From the NCBI GenBank assembly GCA_002450255.1, contig DJYW01000078.1:1-8067 (forward strand): a DNA stretch of 8,067 bases, given 5' to 3'. Numbering within the stretch: position 1 is the first letter of the stretch; each line of letters begins with the position of its first letter. Under the pieces are notes generated by a model. The model saw only the letters and a program-made list of their open reading frames with translations, did no database searches and had not been told where the DNA came from. The translations under genes were made by a program, and so were the position numbers. This DNA comes from Gammaproteobacteria bacterium UBA6968. GTDB taxonomy: Bacteria; Pseudomonadota; Gammaproteobacteria; Pseudomonadales; Azotimanducaceae. Of the stretch, positions 1-6,120 are shown one piece after another.

Positions 1-87
1 AGTTATTCTGTGAGTAATCGAGACAATAGCTGCCAAGGGGAAGCTGATCTGAAATAGATTAAGATGGACAGGACGATCCGCCTTCAT
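1..87 (-). CDS. sdhC: Succinate dehydrogenase cytochrome b556 subunit SdhC, N-terminal fragment
   Basis: Only the first 29 codons are in the window; the gene continues past position 1. SdhC is one of the two membrane anchors of complex II; it helps bind heme b and ubiquinone and passes electrons from succinate oxidation to the quinone pool. The translation starts MKADRPVHLNLFQISFPLAA and continues to S23, H26 and R27. This matches the N-terminus of E. coli SdhC (RPVNLDL, then FPITAIASILHR), in which S27 and R31 line the quinone site; both have counterparts here. The start ATG (87-85) is preceded by a GGAAGA ribosome-binding site (93-98) five bases away, and an in-frame stop lies at 105-103, so the start is well bounded. 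The gene diverges from gltA, as in many gammaproteobacteria, where sdhCDAB follows. That sdhDAB lie further left is inference. Confidence 0.9.
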   Translation of the reverse strand, partial: MKADRPVHLNLFQISFPLAAIVSITHRIT

Positions 88-134
88 AGGATTCTTCCGT
101 AGTTAGTATCTTGAGTTACTGTAGTGCGTAGGGC

Positions 135-164
135 GAGGAAGGTCACAGGCCATGACCAAACCTC
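135..164. promoter_or_regulatory. Inverted repeat upstream of sdhC (possible operator or leader hairpin)
   Basis: GGTCA (141-145) and TGACC (153-157) form a perfect five-base dyad around a seven-base centre, flanked by a second pair, GAGG (135-138) and CCTC (161-164). It lies just at or after the predicted sdh transcription start. It could bind a dimeric regulator or fold in the leader RNA; which protein would bind is unknown. Confidence 0.35.
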
Positions 165-165
165 T

Positions 166-193
166 ATGTTAGTAAGGGACGGCCACTAGTCAA
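166..193 (-). promoter_or_regulatory. Putative sigma-70 promoter for sdhC
   Basis: Read on the minus strand, TTGACT (193-188; five of six matches to the -35 consensus) is followed after 16 bases by TAACAT (171-166; four of six matches to the -10). Transcription would start near 158-160, about 70 bases upstream of the sdhC ATG, inside the dyad at 135-164. The call rests on consensus matching by eye only. Confidence 0.4.
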
Positions 194-276
194 GCTTATT
201 CGCCTGAAATCCTTCAATATCGTTCTTCCGCCCTAAGCAATGCTCCGTTTTTCAACCGCACATCCCACAGCCCGCC

Positions 277-300
277 GCGGGATTCTAAACGTTTTCCCGC
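277..300. promoter_or_regulatory. Nested inverted repeat in the middle of the sdhC-gltA spacer
   Basis: GCGGGA (277-282) pairs with TCCCGC (295-300), and inside them lies the perfect palindrome AAACGTTT (287-294), with four unpaired bases on the left arm. The site lies near the centre of the divergent region, so a regulator bound here could act on both genes. No known regulator site is claimed. Confidence 0.3.
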
Positions 301-346
301 TCAGGGCCAAAAATCGCTATATTTTTTTCAACGAATAACAAACGCT

Positions 347-363
347 CTGGAAATAGCTTCCAG
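347..363. promoter_or_regulatory. Perfect dyad CTGGAA-N5-TTCCAG upstream of gltA
   Basis: A 17-base inverted repeat with two perfect six-base arms and the five-base spacer ATAGC. Arm length and spacing suit a dimeric helix-turn-helix regulator, and the site lies just downstream of the AT-rich stretch that might hold the gltA promoter. Identity of any binding protein is unknown. Confidence 0.3.
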
Positions 364-395
364 TTTCGTCAATCATACACAGCAGCAAAAAACGG

Positions 396-424
396 AGGCC
401 GGCAAGTCTGCAGGACTTGCGCCT
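396..424 (+). promoter_or_regulatory. Strong stem-loop in the presumed gltA leader
   Basis: GCAAGTC (402-408) and GACTTGC (414-420) form a perfect seven-base stem with the five-base loop TGCAG. The stem is extended by AGGC (396-399) pairing with GCCT (421-424) across a two-base bulge, giving eleven pairs in all. No run of T follows, so it is not a standard intrinsic terminator. If transcribed it would sit about 110 bases before the gltA start codon and could affect mRNA stability or leader regulation. Confidence 0.4.
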
Positions 425-524
425 GGAAAGGCCATGGTTGGTCGCAAGCGAGTCGATTTAGACGTTTAATTCGATTAGAGAAATATTCAGCAGCACCGGC
501 CTGGCGCTACGTCCGGGCACTTTT

Positions 525-530
525 GGGAGG
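525..530 (+). promoter_or_regulatory. gltA ribosome-binding site that decides the start
   Basis: GGGAGG lies four bases before the ATG at 535. An in-frame TTG at 523 would overlap this site and has no ribosome-binding site of its own, so the ATG is the better start. Confidence 0.8.
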
Positions 531-534
531 ATTT

Positions 535-1830
535 ATGAGCGAATCGACTGGTAAAACGGCAACCCTTTCCATCGAAGGCCAAGACGCCATCGAACTACCG
601 ATCTATTCTGGCACGCTTGGACCTGACGTCATCGACGTCGGCAAACTGACCGCGCAAGGTTACTTCACCTATGACCCCGGCTTTGTCTCCACCGCTTCCT
701 GCGACTCAGAAATCACCTATATCGACGGTGACCAAGGTATTTTGCTGCATCGCGGTTACCCCATAGATCAACTTGCAGAGCAGTCAGATTATTTGGAGCT
801 CTGCTACTTGCTGCTGAATGGCGACCTGCCCGATGCAACAGCCAAGGCGGAATTCGTTGACACGATCAAACACCACACGATGGTGAACGAACAGATTCGC
901 ACCTTTTTCCAGGGCTTCCGGGCCGACGCCCACCCTATGGCGATTATGTGCGGTATCGTCGGCGCATTGTCTGCTTTCTATCACGACTCACTCGACATCG
1001 ATAACGCCGAGCATAGAAAGATCACCGCACACCGACTCATTGCAAAAATGCCAACGCTTGCCGCGATGAGCTACAAACACGCTCAGGGCCAGCCCTTCAT
1101 TTATCCGCGTAACGACTTAGGTTACGCCGAGAATTTCCTGCATATGATGTTTGCGACCCCCTGTGAGGAATACGTCGTGAGCCCAACCATTGCGCGCGCC
1201 ATGGACCGCATTTTCCTATTACACGCGGATCACGAGCAAAATGCCTCGACCTCAACCGTGCGTTTGGCGGGCTCAACCGGCGCGAATCCATTTGCAAGCG
1301 TCGCGGCAGGAATCGCCGCCCTTTGGGGCCCCTCCCACGGTGGCGCCAACGAAGCGGTGCTAAACATGCTCGACGAAATCGGCAGCGTCGACAATATCCC
1401 TCAGTACATTGCAAAAGCGAAGGACAAAGACGACCCGTTCCGCATCATGGGCTTCGGTCATAGGGTATATAAAAACTACGACCCTCGCGCCAAAGTCATG
1501 CAACAGACCTGTCATGAAGTACTCGAAGAATTAGGCGTAGAGAATGATCCCGTTCTGGCGATGGCGAGAGAATTAGAGCGAATCGCATTGGAAGACGAAT
1601 ACTTTGTAGCCAAGCGACTGTATCCAAACGTCGACTTCTACTCGGGCATCATTCTGAAAGCGATCGGCATTCCGGTAGAGATGTTTACCGTGATCTTCGC
1701 TACAGGACGCACGCCAGGCTGGATTTCGCATTGGAATGAGATGATCAGTGGCGCCTATAAAATCGGACGTCCGCGTCAGCTCTATCATGGTGCAACGAGT
1801 CGCGACTACACCCCGGTGAATCAACGCTAA
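535..1830 (+). CDS. gltA: Citrate synthase, type II (hexameric, NADH-sensitive type)
   Basis: Condenses oxaloacetate with acetyl-CoA to give citrate and CoA, the first step of the TCA cycle, in the cytoplasm. The protein is 431 residues, close to the 427 of E. coli GltA, and is collinear with it from end to end. The catalytic residues are present: H268 (in GPSHGG), H309 (in [14 protein letters not shown]) and D367 (in YPNVDFYSG). Substrate-binding residues H230 and H233 ([10 protein letters not shown]), R318, R392 and R412 (GRPRQLY) are also in place. C210 in the segment ATPCEEY matches the E. coli cysteine linked to NADH inhibition, so this is probably the allosteric gammaproteobacterial type. 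The gene diverges from sdhC and ends 19 bases before an intrinsic terminator, so it is probably a single-gene transcript. Methylcitrate synthase is unlikely given the close match to GltA. Confidence 0.97.
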   Translation: MSESTGKTATLSIEGQDAIELPIYSGTLGPDVIDVGKLTAQGYFTYDPGFVSTASCDSEITYIDGDQGILLHRGYPIDQLAEQSDYLELCYLLLNGDLPDATAKAEFVDTIKHHTMVNEQIRTFFQGFRADAHPMAIMCGIVGALSAFYHDSLDIDNAEHRKITAHRLIAKMPTLAAMSYKHAQGQPFIYPRNDLGYAENFLHMMFATPCEEYVVSPTIARAMDRIFLLHADHEQNASTSTVRLAGSTGANPFASVAAGIAALWGPSHGGANEAVLNMLDEIGSVDNIPQYIAKAKDKDDPFRIMGFGHRVYKNYDPRAKVMQQTCHEVLEELGVENDPVLAMARELERIALEDEYFVAKRLYPNVDFYSGIILKAIGIPVEMFTVIFATGRTPGWISHWNEMISGAYKIGRPRQLYHGATSRDYTPVNQR

Positions 1831-1849
1831 TCTACGTCCTGAACCAGCC

Positions 1850-1873
1850 AAGGCCGCTACTGCGGCCTTTTTT
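1850..1873 (+). terminator. Intrinsic terminator of gltA
   Basis: AAGGCCGC (1850-1857), loop TACT, GCGGCCTT (1862-1869), with six T in a row at 1868-1873. The perfect eight-base GC-rich stem followed by a T-run starts 19 bases after the gltA stop codon. On the minus strand no T-run follows the stem, so it works only in the gltA direction. Confidence 0.9.
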
Positions 1874-2114
1874 GTACCTGCTCGTTTTGTGCTGCTCGAT
1901 TGCTCTTGCCAGGTTGAACACGCTGTGATCATTGCACTTTATCGAAATAGCGTAGAGCAACTGTTTAAGCTTTTGCCGGTAAAGTCATATTCCGCACTGA
2001 GCCGGTTGTTCACCTTGTCTTTGCACTCGCTTACCTGGATTTTAGGCCGCGACCTGACTATCAGCCTAGCTATTGACGCACTCGCTGCTTTGGTGGACTT
2101 AAAGGTGGGCCAAG

Positions 2115-3011
2115 CTAATCTCGAGGCCTCAGCCGCCTCAATAGACTGGACGTGTCCCAGCGCCCGCCGTCCATAGCCTGCACATCCGCGTAAAATTGAT
2201 CGACCAAAGCGGTCAAGGGGAGCTTAGCGTTCAGATCGCGACCTGTGTCTAAGGCAATGCCTAAATCCTTGCGCATCCAATCCACAGCAAAACCGAACTC
2301 ATATTCATCTTTTGCCATGGTGGGCGCGCGATTGACCATCTGCCAAGATTGCGCCGCACCTTGGCTAATGACATCCACCACCGCATCAATATCGAGCCCG
2401 GCTTGCTGGGCAAAGTGCAACCCCTCTGCGAGGCCCTGTACAACACCAGCGATGCAGATCTGATTCACCATCTTTGCCAGCTGGCCAGCTCCCGCAGGAC
2501 CGAGCAAGGCTTGCTTTTTAGCATAGCAAGCGATGTATGCCTCGGCTTGCGCTGCGTGCTCTGCCGCGCCTCCCATCATAACAGTCAGCGCACCGTTTTC
2601 TGCGCCCGCTTGGCCGCCGGAAACCGGCGCGTCTAGAAATCCGACGTTGGCTTGAGCGCAAGCAGCATTCAATGTCTCAGCTAAAGTCTTCGAAGCAGTC
2701 GTGTGATCGATCAGCAATGTGCCTGCTGCGAGACCGGCCAACGCACCGTCCGCGCCAAGCACCACCGAGCGAACGTCATCGTCATTGCCCACGCACAGCA
2801 TTGTGACGTCGGCGCCAATGGCCGCTTCCCGAGGCGTGTCGGCGATAACATGCAAACCGGCGTCGCCATACTCGGCCAGCCACTGCTCCGCCTTAGTGCG
2901 GGTGCGATTATAAACTCGCACAGAAAATCCGTTACGCGCCAAATGCCCGGCCATGGGATAACCCATAACGCCTAAACCGATAAATGCGGCCACCTGGGAT
3001 GGCTTAGACAT
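2115..3011 (-). CDS. NAD(P)-dependent beta-hydroxyacid dehydrogenase (3-hydroxyisobutyrate dehydrogenase / tartronate-semialdehyde reductase family)
   Basis: A 298-residue cytoplasmic oxidoreductase of the MmsB/GarR family, which interconverts small beta-hydroxyacids and their semialdehydes. The N-terminal Rossmann domain has the motif GLGVMGYPM (G12, G14, G17). NRT at 35-37, after the second strand, resembles members that prefer NADP(H), which is an inference. The substrate loop DAPVSGG (127-133) is intact. The catalytic lysine is K180 in GAGQLAKMVNQ; the N-Q ending resembles GarR rather than the N-N of typical 3-hydroxyisobutyrate dehydrogenases. The C-terminal helical domain contains a conserved K248-D249-L250. 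Length is normal for the family. The ATG is preceded by TAGGAG (3018-3023) at six bases. It is convergent with gltA and lies 241 bases downstream of the SDR gene on the same strand. The true substrate cannot be assigned; no valine-degradation or glyoxylate-pathway partner gene is adjacent. Confidence 0.88.
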   Translation of the reverse strand: MSKPSQVAAFIGLGVMGYPMAGHLARNGFSVRVYNRTRTKAEQWLAEYGDAGLHVIADTPREAAIGADVTMLCVGNDDDVRSVVLGADGALAGLAAGTLLIDHTTASKTLAETLNAACAQANVGFLDAPVSGGQAGAENGALTVMMGGAAEHAAQAEAYIACYAKKQALLGPAGAGQLAKMVNQICIAGVVQGLAEGLHFAQQAGLDIDAVVDVISQGAAQSWQMVNRAPTMAKDEYEFGFAVDWMRKDLGIALDTGRDLNAKLPLTALVDQFYADVQAMDGGRWDTSSLLRRLRPRD

Positions 3012-3112
3012 GTTGCACTCCTATGCCTTACTAACGTTTTTATTATGTTTTCGTAAATGTTGCGATTCATTTAGCCCCGCGAATGTAGCGCTATTTCCCA
3101 ATGCCAATGTAC

Positions 3113-3136
3113 CGCTCTATTGCTCTATTGCTCTAT
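3113..3136. repeat. Three tandem copies of an 8-base unit
   Basis: CGCTCTAT, TGCTCTAT, TGCTCTAT follow one another, with only the first base of the first copy differing. The repeat lies about 100 bases upstream of the dehydrogenase start at 3011, in the gap between the two minus-strand genes. It could change copy number by slippage, and it lies close enough to affect a promoter; neither is shown. Confidence 0.75.
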
Positions 3137-3252
3137 CTCAGCACACCCTAGACGAGTATCACAGCGGGCATGGCTAACTCTTGGTGAAGTCGGACAAGCG
3201 CAAAGATTTAAGCACCGGTTAGACAAAGTATCCAACGCCACGTCGAGCAACC

Positions 3253-4329
3253 CTACTTTTGTAACGAAAAACCCTCGCGCAACACGGGTTCGACTTGGCC
3301 TACTGTGAGTAACGATTCAACGCAGTCGCGAATTGACTCGTCCAACGACCTAAACTCAACTCCGGTAACCCGCTTAATTCTATCGTTACGCAACTCCGCG
3401 CATGCCCAAATCTCCCTCAGTTCTGCTTCACGCGCCTGAATGCGCTCAGGAAAAGGGTCCGTTACAGCAGGCGTAGCGTGGCCTAACTCCGGCAACAAAC
3501 GATCAATCGAGGCACACACATCTTCCACATTGCGAGCATCCGTTGACCAGGCGATATAGCGCTCGCCATTGGCAACGTCAACGCTCTCTAGAATGCGGAT
3601 ATGACATTCGGCGTCATCTCTAACATCCACTGTCATCCAGGGTCTGTAAGCGCCAGTTTGGTAGTATTTACCAGCTAGCATCGAGGCGATGATGCTCTGC
3701 CAAGGGCCTTTTTCTTTTTGATGCTTGGCGAGAATCGGGCCGACGTTATCGGCAGGACAGACTACGATACAGTCCCAGTCACCATTGGCGGCCGCAGCAT
3801 CGCTAAACATACGTTCCAAGGCGACCTTACCCATTGAGTAACCCTGACCGCGCTCCGGTGTCCGCTTTGGGTTTTCTTCATCCGGATACCGCTCTTCATA
3901 AAATACCGGCCGTCGGCGCACTTCCTTGATGTCAGCTTCCGAAATCACAGCAGCGATGCTTGACGTCACCACCACGCGGTTAACGGTTTGCGCGCGGTTG
4001 ACGCTATCGATGGTGTGTTGGCAAACGCGAACCATGTAGTCCGGATCATCATAGTCACTGACATGCGAAAGATGCGCCACGCCCTGACAGCCGGCGAACG
4101 CGTCGTCAAAGCAGCCTTCCTGATCTAAGTCCGCAGAGAACAATTTGAGCCGGCCCGTCGCATAACCCGGCATATCGCGCAGAAATTGGGTTTTTTCGAC
4201 ATCGCCCGCATCGCGCACGCAAGCGTTGACCCGGTAACCCTTCGCTAATAAACGGTTAACGACCCAACTGCCGATAAACCCAGCGCTCCCTGTGACTGCG
4301 ACCTTACTACCCTTTGGTATTGGTGCCAT
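3253..4329 (-). CDS. Extended short-chain dehydrogenase/reductase (dihydroflavonol-reductase-like NAD(P)-dependent epimerase/dehydratase family)
   Basis: A 358-residue cytoplasmic oxidoreductase of the extended SDR type; the substrate is unknown. It begins with the nucleotide-binding motif TGSAGFIG (residues 13-20), followed by VRD (38-40), whose arginine is typical of NADP(H)-using members. TSS at 122-124 supplies the catalytic serine region, and Y164-S-M-G-K168 is the YxxxK active site. The segment CPADNVGP (191-198) matches the conserved Pro/Val-x-Gly-Pro region of dihydroflavonol and cinnamoyl-CoA reductase relatives, and DVRDDA (235-240) is the usual downstream motif. The reading frame stays open to 4434, but the ATG at 4329 is preferred: it directly precedes the Rossmann fold and has AAGGGG (4337-4342) seven bases upstream. 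The gene is divergent from selA. Bacterial members reduce varied aldehydes or ketones, so a specific name would be a guess. Confidence 0.85.
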   Translation of the reverse strand: MAPIPKGSKVAVTGSAGFIGSWVVNRLLAKGYRVNACVRDAGDVEKTQFLRDMPGYATGRLKLFSADLDQEGCFDDAFAGCQGVAHLSHVSDYDDPDYMVRVCQHTIDSVNRAQTVNRVVVTSSIAAVISEADIKEVRRRPVFYEERYPDEENPKRTPERGQGYSMGKVALERMFSDAAAANGDWDCIVVCPADNVGPILAKHQKEKGPWQSIIASMLAGKYYQTGAYRPWMTVDVRDDAECHIRILESVDVANGERYIAWSTDARNVEDVCASIDRLLPELGHATPAVTDPFPERIQAREAELREIWACAELRNDRIKRVTGVEFRSLDESIRDCVESLLTVGQVEPVLREGFSLQK

Positions 4330-4354
4330 TTCCCTTCCCCTTATTTCGACAGCT

Positions 4355-4365
4355 GTTACGGTAAC
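4355..4365. promoter_or_regulatory. Small dyad GTTAC-G-GTAAC before the SDR gene
   Basis: A perfect five-base inverted repeat around one base, 26 bases upstream of the SDR start codon and therefore in its leader or promoter region. It could be an operator, but arms this short also occur by chance. Confidence 0.2.
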
Positions 4366-4436
4366 GCCACAAAACAATCGACTCAAGCCACCTACCGCTG
4401 GCAGTTGCTGGTAAGACCTAAAGCTCTGATGCAAGC

Positions 4437-4450
4437 GTGCTTAAAAGCAC
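4437..4450. promoter_or_regulatory. Dyad GTGCTT-AA-AAGCAC upstream of the SDR gene
   Basis: A perfect six-base inverted repeat with a two-base centre, about 108 bases upstream of the SDR start. It is compact enough to be a protein-binding site rather than an RNA hairpin. A related string, CTTAAAAAGCAC, occurs at 8044-8055 before the presumed next gene. Confidence 0.25.
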
Positions 4451-4699
4451 CCGACCCAAGCAACCGATTCCAAAATTTTTGTAGGCAACGCAGCGAAGCG
4501 CAGACCGCGAAGGTAACTGCGCGCAGACTTTACCCAGAGCGTGGCAGCACGGCGGCAAGCAGCTCCGTTATTGCCAAGGGTTTGTGACCTGCAATGATTT
4601 TTTGGTTGTCTGTCCGAGCGATTGTCTGGCTCCGCAGCGGCGAGGATCCGCGCATCGATCGATCGCGCAGATCGTTATGATACGGATTAGCGGGCCTGG

Positions 4700-4729
4700 T
4701 TCATTTTTGTCCCGTACTGGTCTTACAAT
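4700..4729 (+). promoter_or_regulatory. Weak promoter candidate for selAB
   Basis: TACAAT (4724-4729) is a good -10 match. The best -35 at a suitable distance is TTCATT (4700-4705) with an 18-base spacer, matching only three of six positions. Transcription would start near 4736, giving a leader of about 25 bases. Confidence 0.3.
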
Positions 4730-4761
4730 GGCGGTCTATTTTTCAGAAGACTGAATTCCAT

Positions 4762-6120
4762 ATGGCGCAACTCAGGGACCTCCCCGGCCTCGACCGCATC
4801 ATTCAAGATACTGCGATCCAGGAAATTGCCGCGCGCTATGGATTAACCAGTGTTAAGCAGGCATTGCGTGAAATTCAGGCGGACCTTCGCGCCGAAGGCA
4901 CAGCGCCAGACTGGGCGACGGATACCAGCGCGTACTGTGCGCCGCTGCATCAAATACTCAGACCAGTGCGCTACACGCCCGTTTTCAACCTCACTGGCAC
5001 CATCATTCACACCAACTTAGGCCGTGCGCTGTTAAGCGCAGACTTATGGCGAGACATCGAACCGCTCGTGACTCGCCCAATGAATCTCGAATACGACCTA
5101 GACGCCGGCATGCGTGGTGACCGCGACGCCGTCATCGAACAGCGTCTATGCCGGTTGATTGGCTGTGAAGCGGCAACAATCGTGAACAACTGCGCTGCAG
5201 CGTTGATGCTTGTGCTCAATACATTTGCTCTGAATCAGAAAGTCGCTGTCTCGCGCGGCGAGCTGGTGGAGATCGGCGGCAGCTTTCGCCTACCGGAACT
5301 CATGCAACGAGCCGGCTGCGGCTTACTCGAAGTGGGCACAACAAACCGCACCCGCGGCAGCGACTATGCCCAGGTAACTGACGAAGTTGCTATGCTGCTA
5401 AAAGTCCATCCGAGCAACTATCACATCGCGGGCTTCACTGAGGATGTCGGTGCGGCCGAACTCGGCCAAATCGCCGCAGCCGCAAGCCTACCTAGTTGCG
5501 TCGACTTGGGCAGCGGCTCGCTCATCGATATGACGCGCTGGAATCTACCGCCCGAGCCCACCCCGCAAAGCATCCTTAAGCAAGGCATTGACCTTGTGGC
5601 CTTTAGCGGAGATAAGTTGTTAGGCGGCGTCCAGGCCGGTTTCATTGTCGGTGCCAAAGCATTTGTCGATCCTTTGCGCAAAAATCCAATGAAACGCGCC
5701 CTCCGCCTCGACAAAGTCGCTTTGGCGATTTTGGACGCCACCCTGCAGCTATATGAAAACCCAGAACACCTGACCGCAAAACTGCCGCTGCTCCGAACGC
5801 TCACATTGTCTGAAGCAGCGTTATTGGCGCGAGCCGAAACAGTCCGTGCGGCGCTTCCAGCAGCATTTATTAGCCAAATCGTATCTAGCGAGGCACAAAT
5901 CGGCAGCGGTGCCTTGCCGGATCAAAACCTCGCCAGCATTGCGGTTACCATTCGTCATGAAGACAGAAGCGCAACTGAAATTGCCACCGCTCTGCGACAG
6001 TTGCCGGTGCCTGTTGTGGGTCGGATCAAAGATGACTTGGTCTGGTTGGACATGCATGGCGCGGAACCCTTGGATGAACTGACTCGCCAGCTGGCCGAGT
6101 TATCCAAGCCGTCCAAATGA
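4762..6120 (+). CDS. selA: L-seryl-tRNA(Sec) selenium transferase
   Basis: A PLP enzyme that converts seryl-tRNA(Sec) to selenocysteinyl-tRNA(Sec) using selenophosphate; the bacterial enzyme forms a large decameric ring. The protein is 452 residues (E. coli SelA has 463). The N-terminal part (about 1-70), which in characterised SelA contacts tRNA-Sec, is present. FNLTGTIIHTNLGRALL (75-91) is the family hallmark, with R88. The PLP lysine is K285 in FSGDKLLGG, and the basic pair R312/R315 in KRALR matches residues that bind the selenium-donor mimic in Aquifex SelA (recalled, not aligned here). The start codon has no good ribosome-binding site: only AGAAG (4745-4749), twelve bases away. No in-frame ATG or GTG was seen just upstream, and the N-terminus matches the family here, so weak translation is inferred. 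It ends in TGA inside the selB start (ATGA). Confidence 0.96.
   Translation: MAQLRDLPGLDRIIQDTAIQEIAARYGLTSVKQALREIQADLRAEGTAPDWATDTSAYCAPLHQILRPVRYTPVFNLTGTIIHTNLGRALLSADLWRDIEPLVTRPMNLEYDLDAGMRGDRDAVIEQRLCRLIGCEAATIVNNCAAALMLVLNTFALNQKVAVSRGELVEIGGSFRLPELMQRAGCGLLEVGTTNRTRGSDYAQVTDEVAMLLKVHPSNYHIAGFTEDVGAAELGQIAAAASLPSCVDLGSGSLIDMTRWNLPPEPTPQSILKQGIDLVAFSGDKLLGGVQAGFIVGAKAFVDPLRKNPMKRALRLDKVALAILDATLQLYENPEHLTAKLPLLRTLTLSEAALLARAETVRAALPAAFISQIVSSEAQIGSGALPDQNLASIAVTIRHEDRSATEIATALRQLPVPVVGRIKDDLVWLDMHGAEPLDELTRQLAELSKPSK

Larger units (their letters stand above)
88..534. other. Divergent sdhC-gltA regulatory region
   Basis: These 447 bases hold no convincing protein gene on either strand. 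They separate two divergent TCA-cycle genes and carry a plausible sdh promoter (166-193, minus), dyads at 135-164, 277-300, 347-363 and 396-424, and an AT-rich stretch at 308-340 containing TATATT (318-323). The TATATT could be a gltA -10, but no good -35 sits at the right distance. If transcription of gltA starts there, its leader would be about 200 bases long and would contain the 396-424 hairpin. A tiny ORF (434-469) is noted separately under findings. Confidence 0.7.
4330..4761. other. Divergent spacer between the SDR gene and selA
   Basis: These 432 bases have no supported gene. Open frames here are short and show no family likeness. I looked for a tRNA-Sec gene (selC), which can lie near selAB, and saw no cloverleaf or TCA anticodon arm. 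The region holds two small dyads near the SDR start (4355-4365, 4437-4450), a weaker GGCAA/TTGCC inverted repeat (4553-4575), four GATC sites within 29 bases (4645-4673), and a weak selA promoter candidate. Confidence 0.6.

Noticed and set aside
523..534. Upstream TTG start for citrate synthase
   Set aside because: It would overlap the GGGAGG ribosome-binding site and adds four residues with no family match; the ATG at 535 is better.
1097..1414. 105-codon minus-strand ORF inside gltA
   Set aside because: It is antisense to a highly conserved gene, arginine-rich as expected of a shadow frame, and has no family likeness.
1889..2176. 95-codon plus-strand ORF after gltA
   Set aside because: It starts just after the gltA terminator with no ribosome-binding site, overlaps the 3' end of the dehydrogenase gene and shows no recognisable domain.
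2115..4329. The minus-strand oxidoreductases as selenoproteins
   Set aside because: Both are full-length with intact motifs, end at TAG, and have no internal TGA needing recoding.
4330..4434. Longer SDR protein starting at 4434
   Set aside because: The extra 35 residues do not resemble an SDR N-terminus, and the ATG at 4329 has its own ribosome-binding site directly before the Rossmann fold.
4435..4761. Search for a selC (tRNA-Sec) gene beside selA
   Set aside because: No acceptor stem pairing, T-arm consensus or TCA anticodon loop could be assembled.
5421..5804. 127-codon minus-strand ORF inside selA
   Set aside because: It is antisense to the conserved PLP-lysine region of selA, so its openness follows from the codon use of selA.
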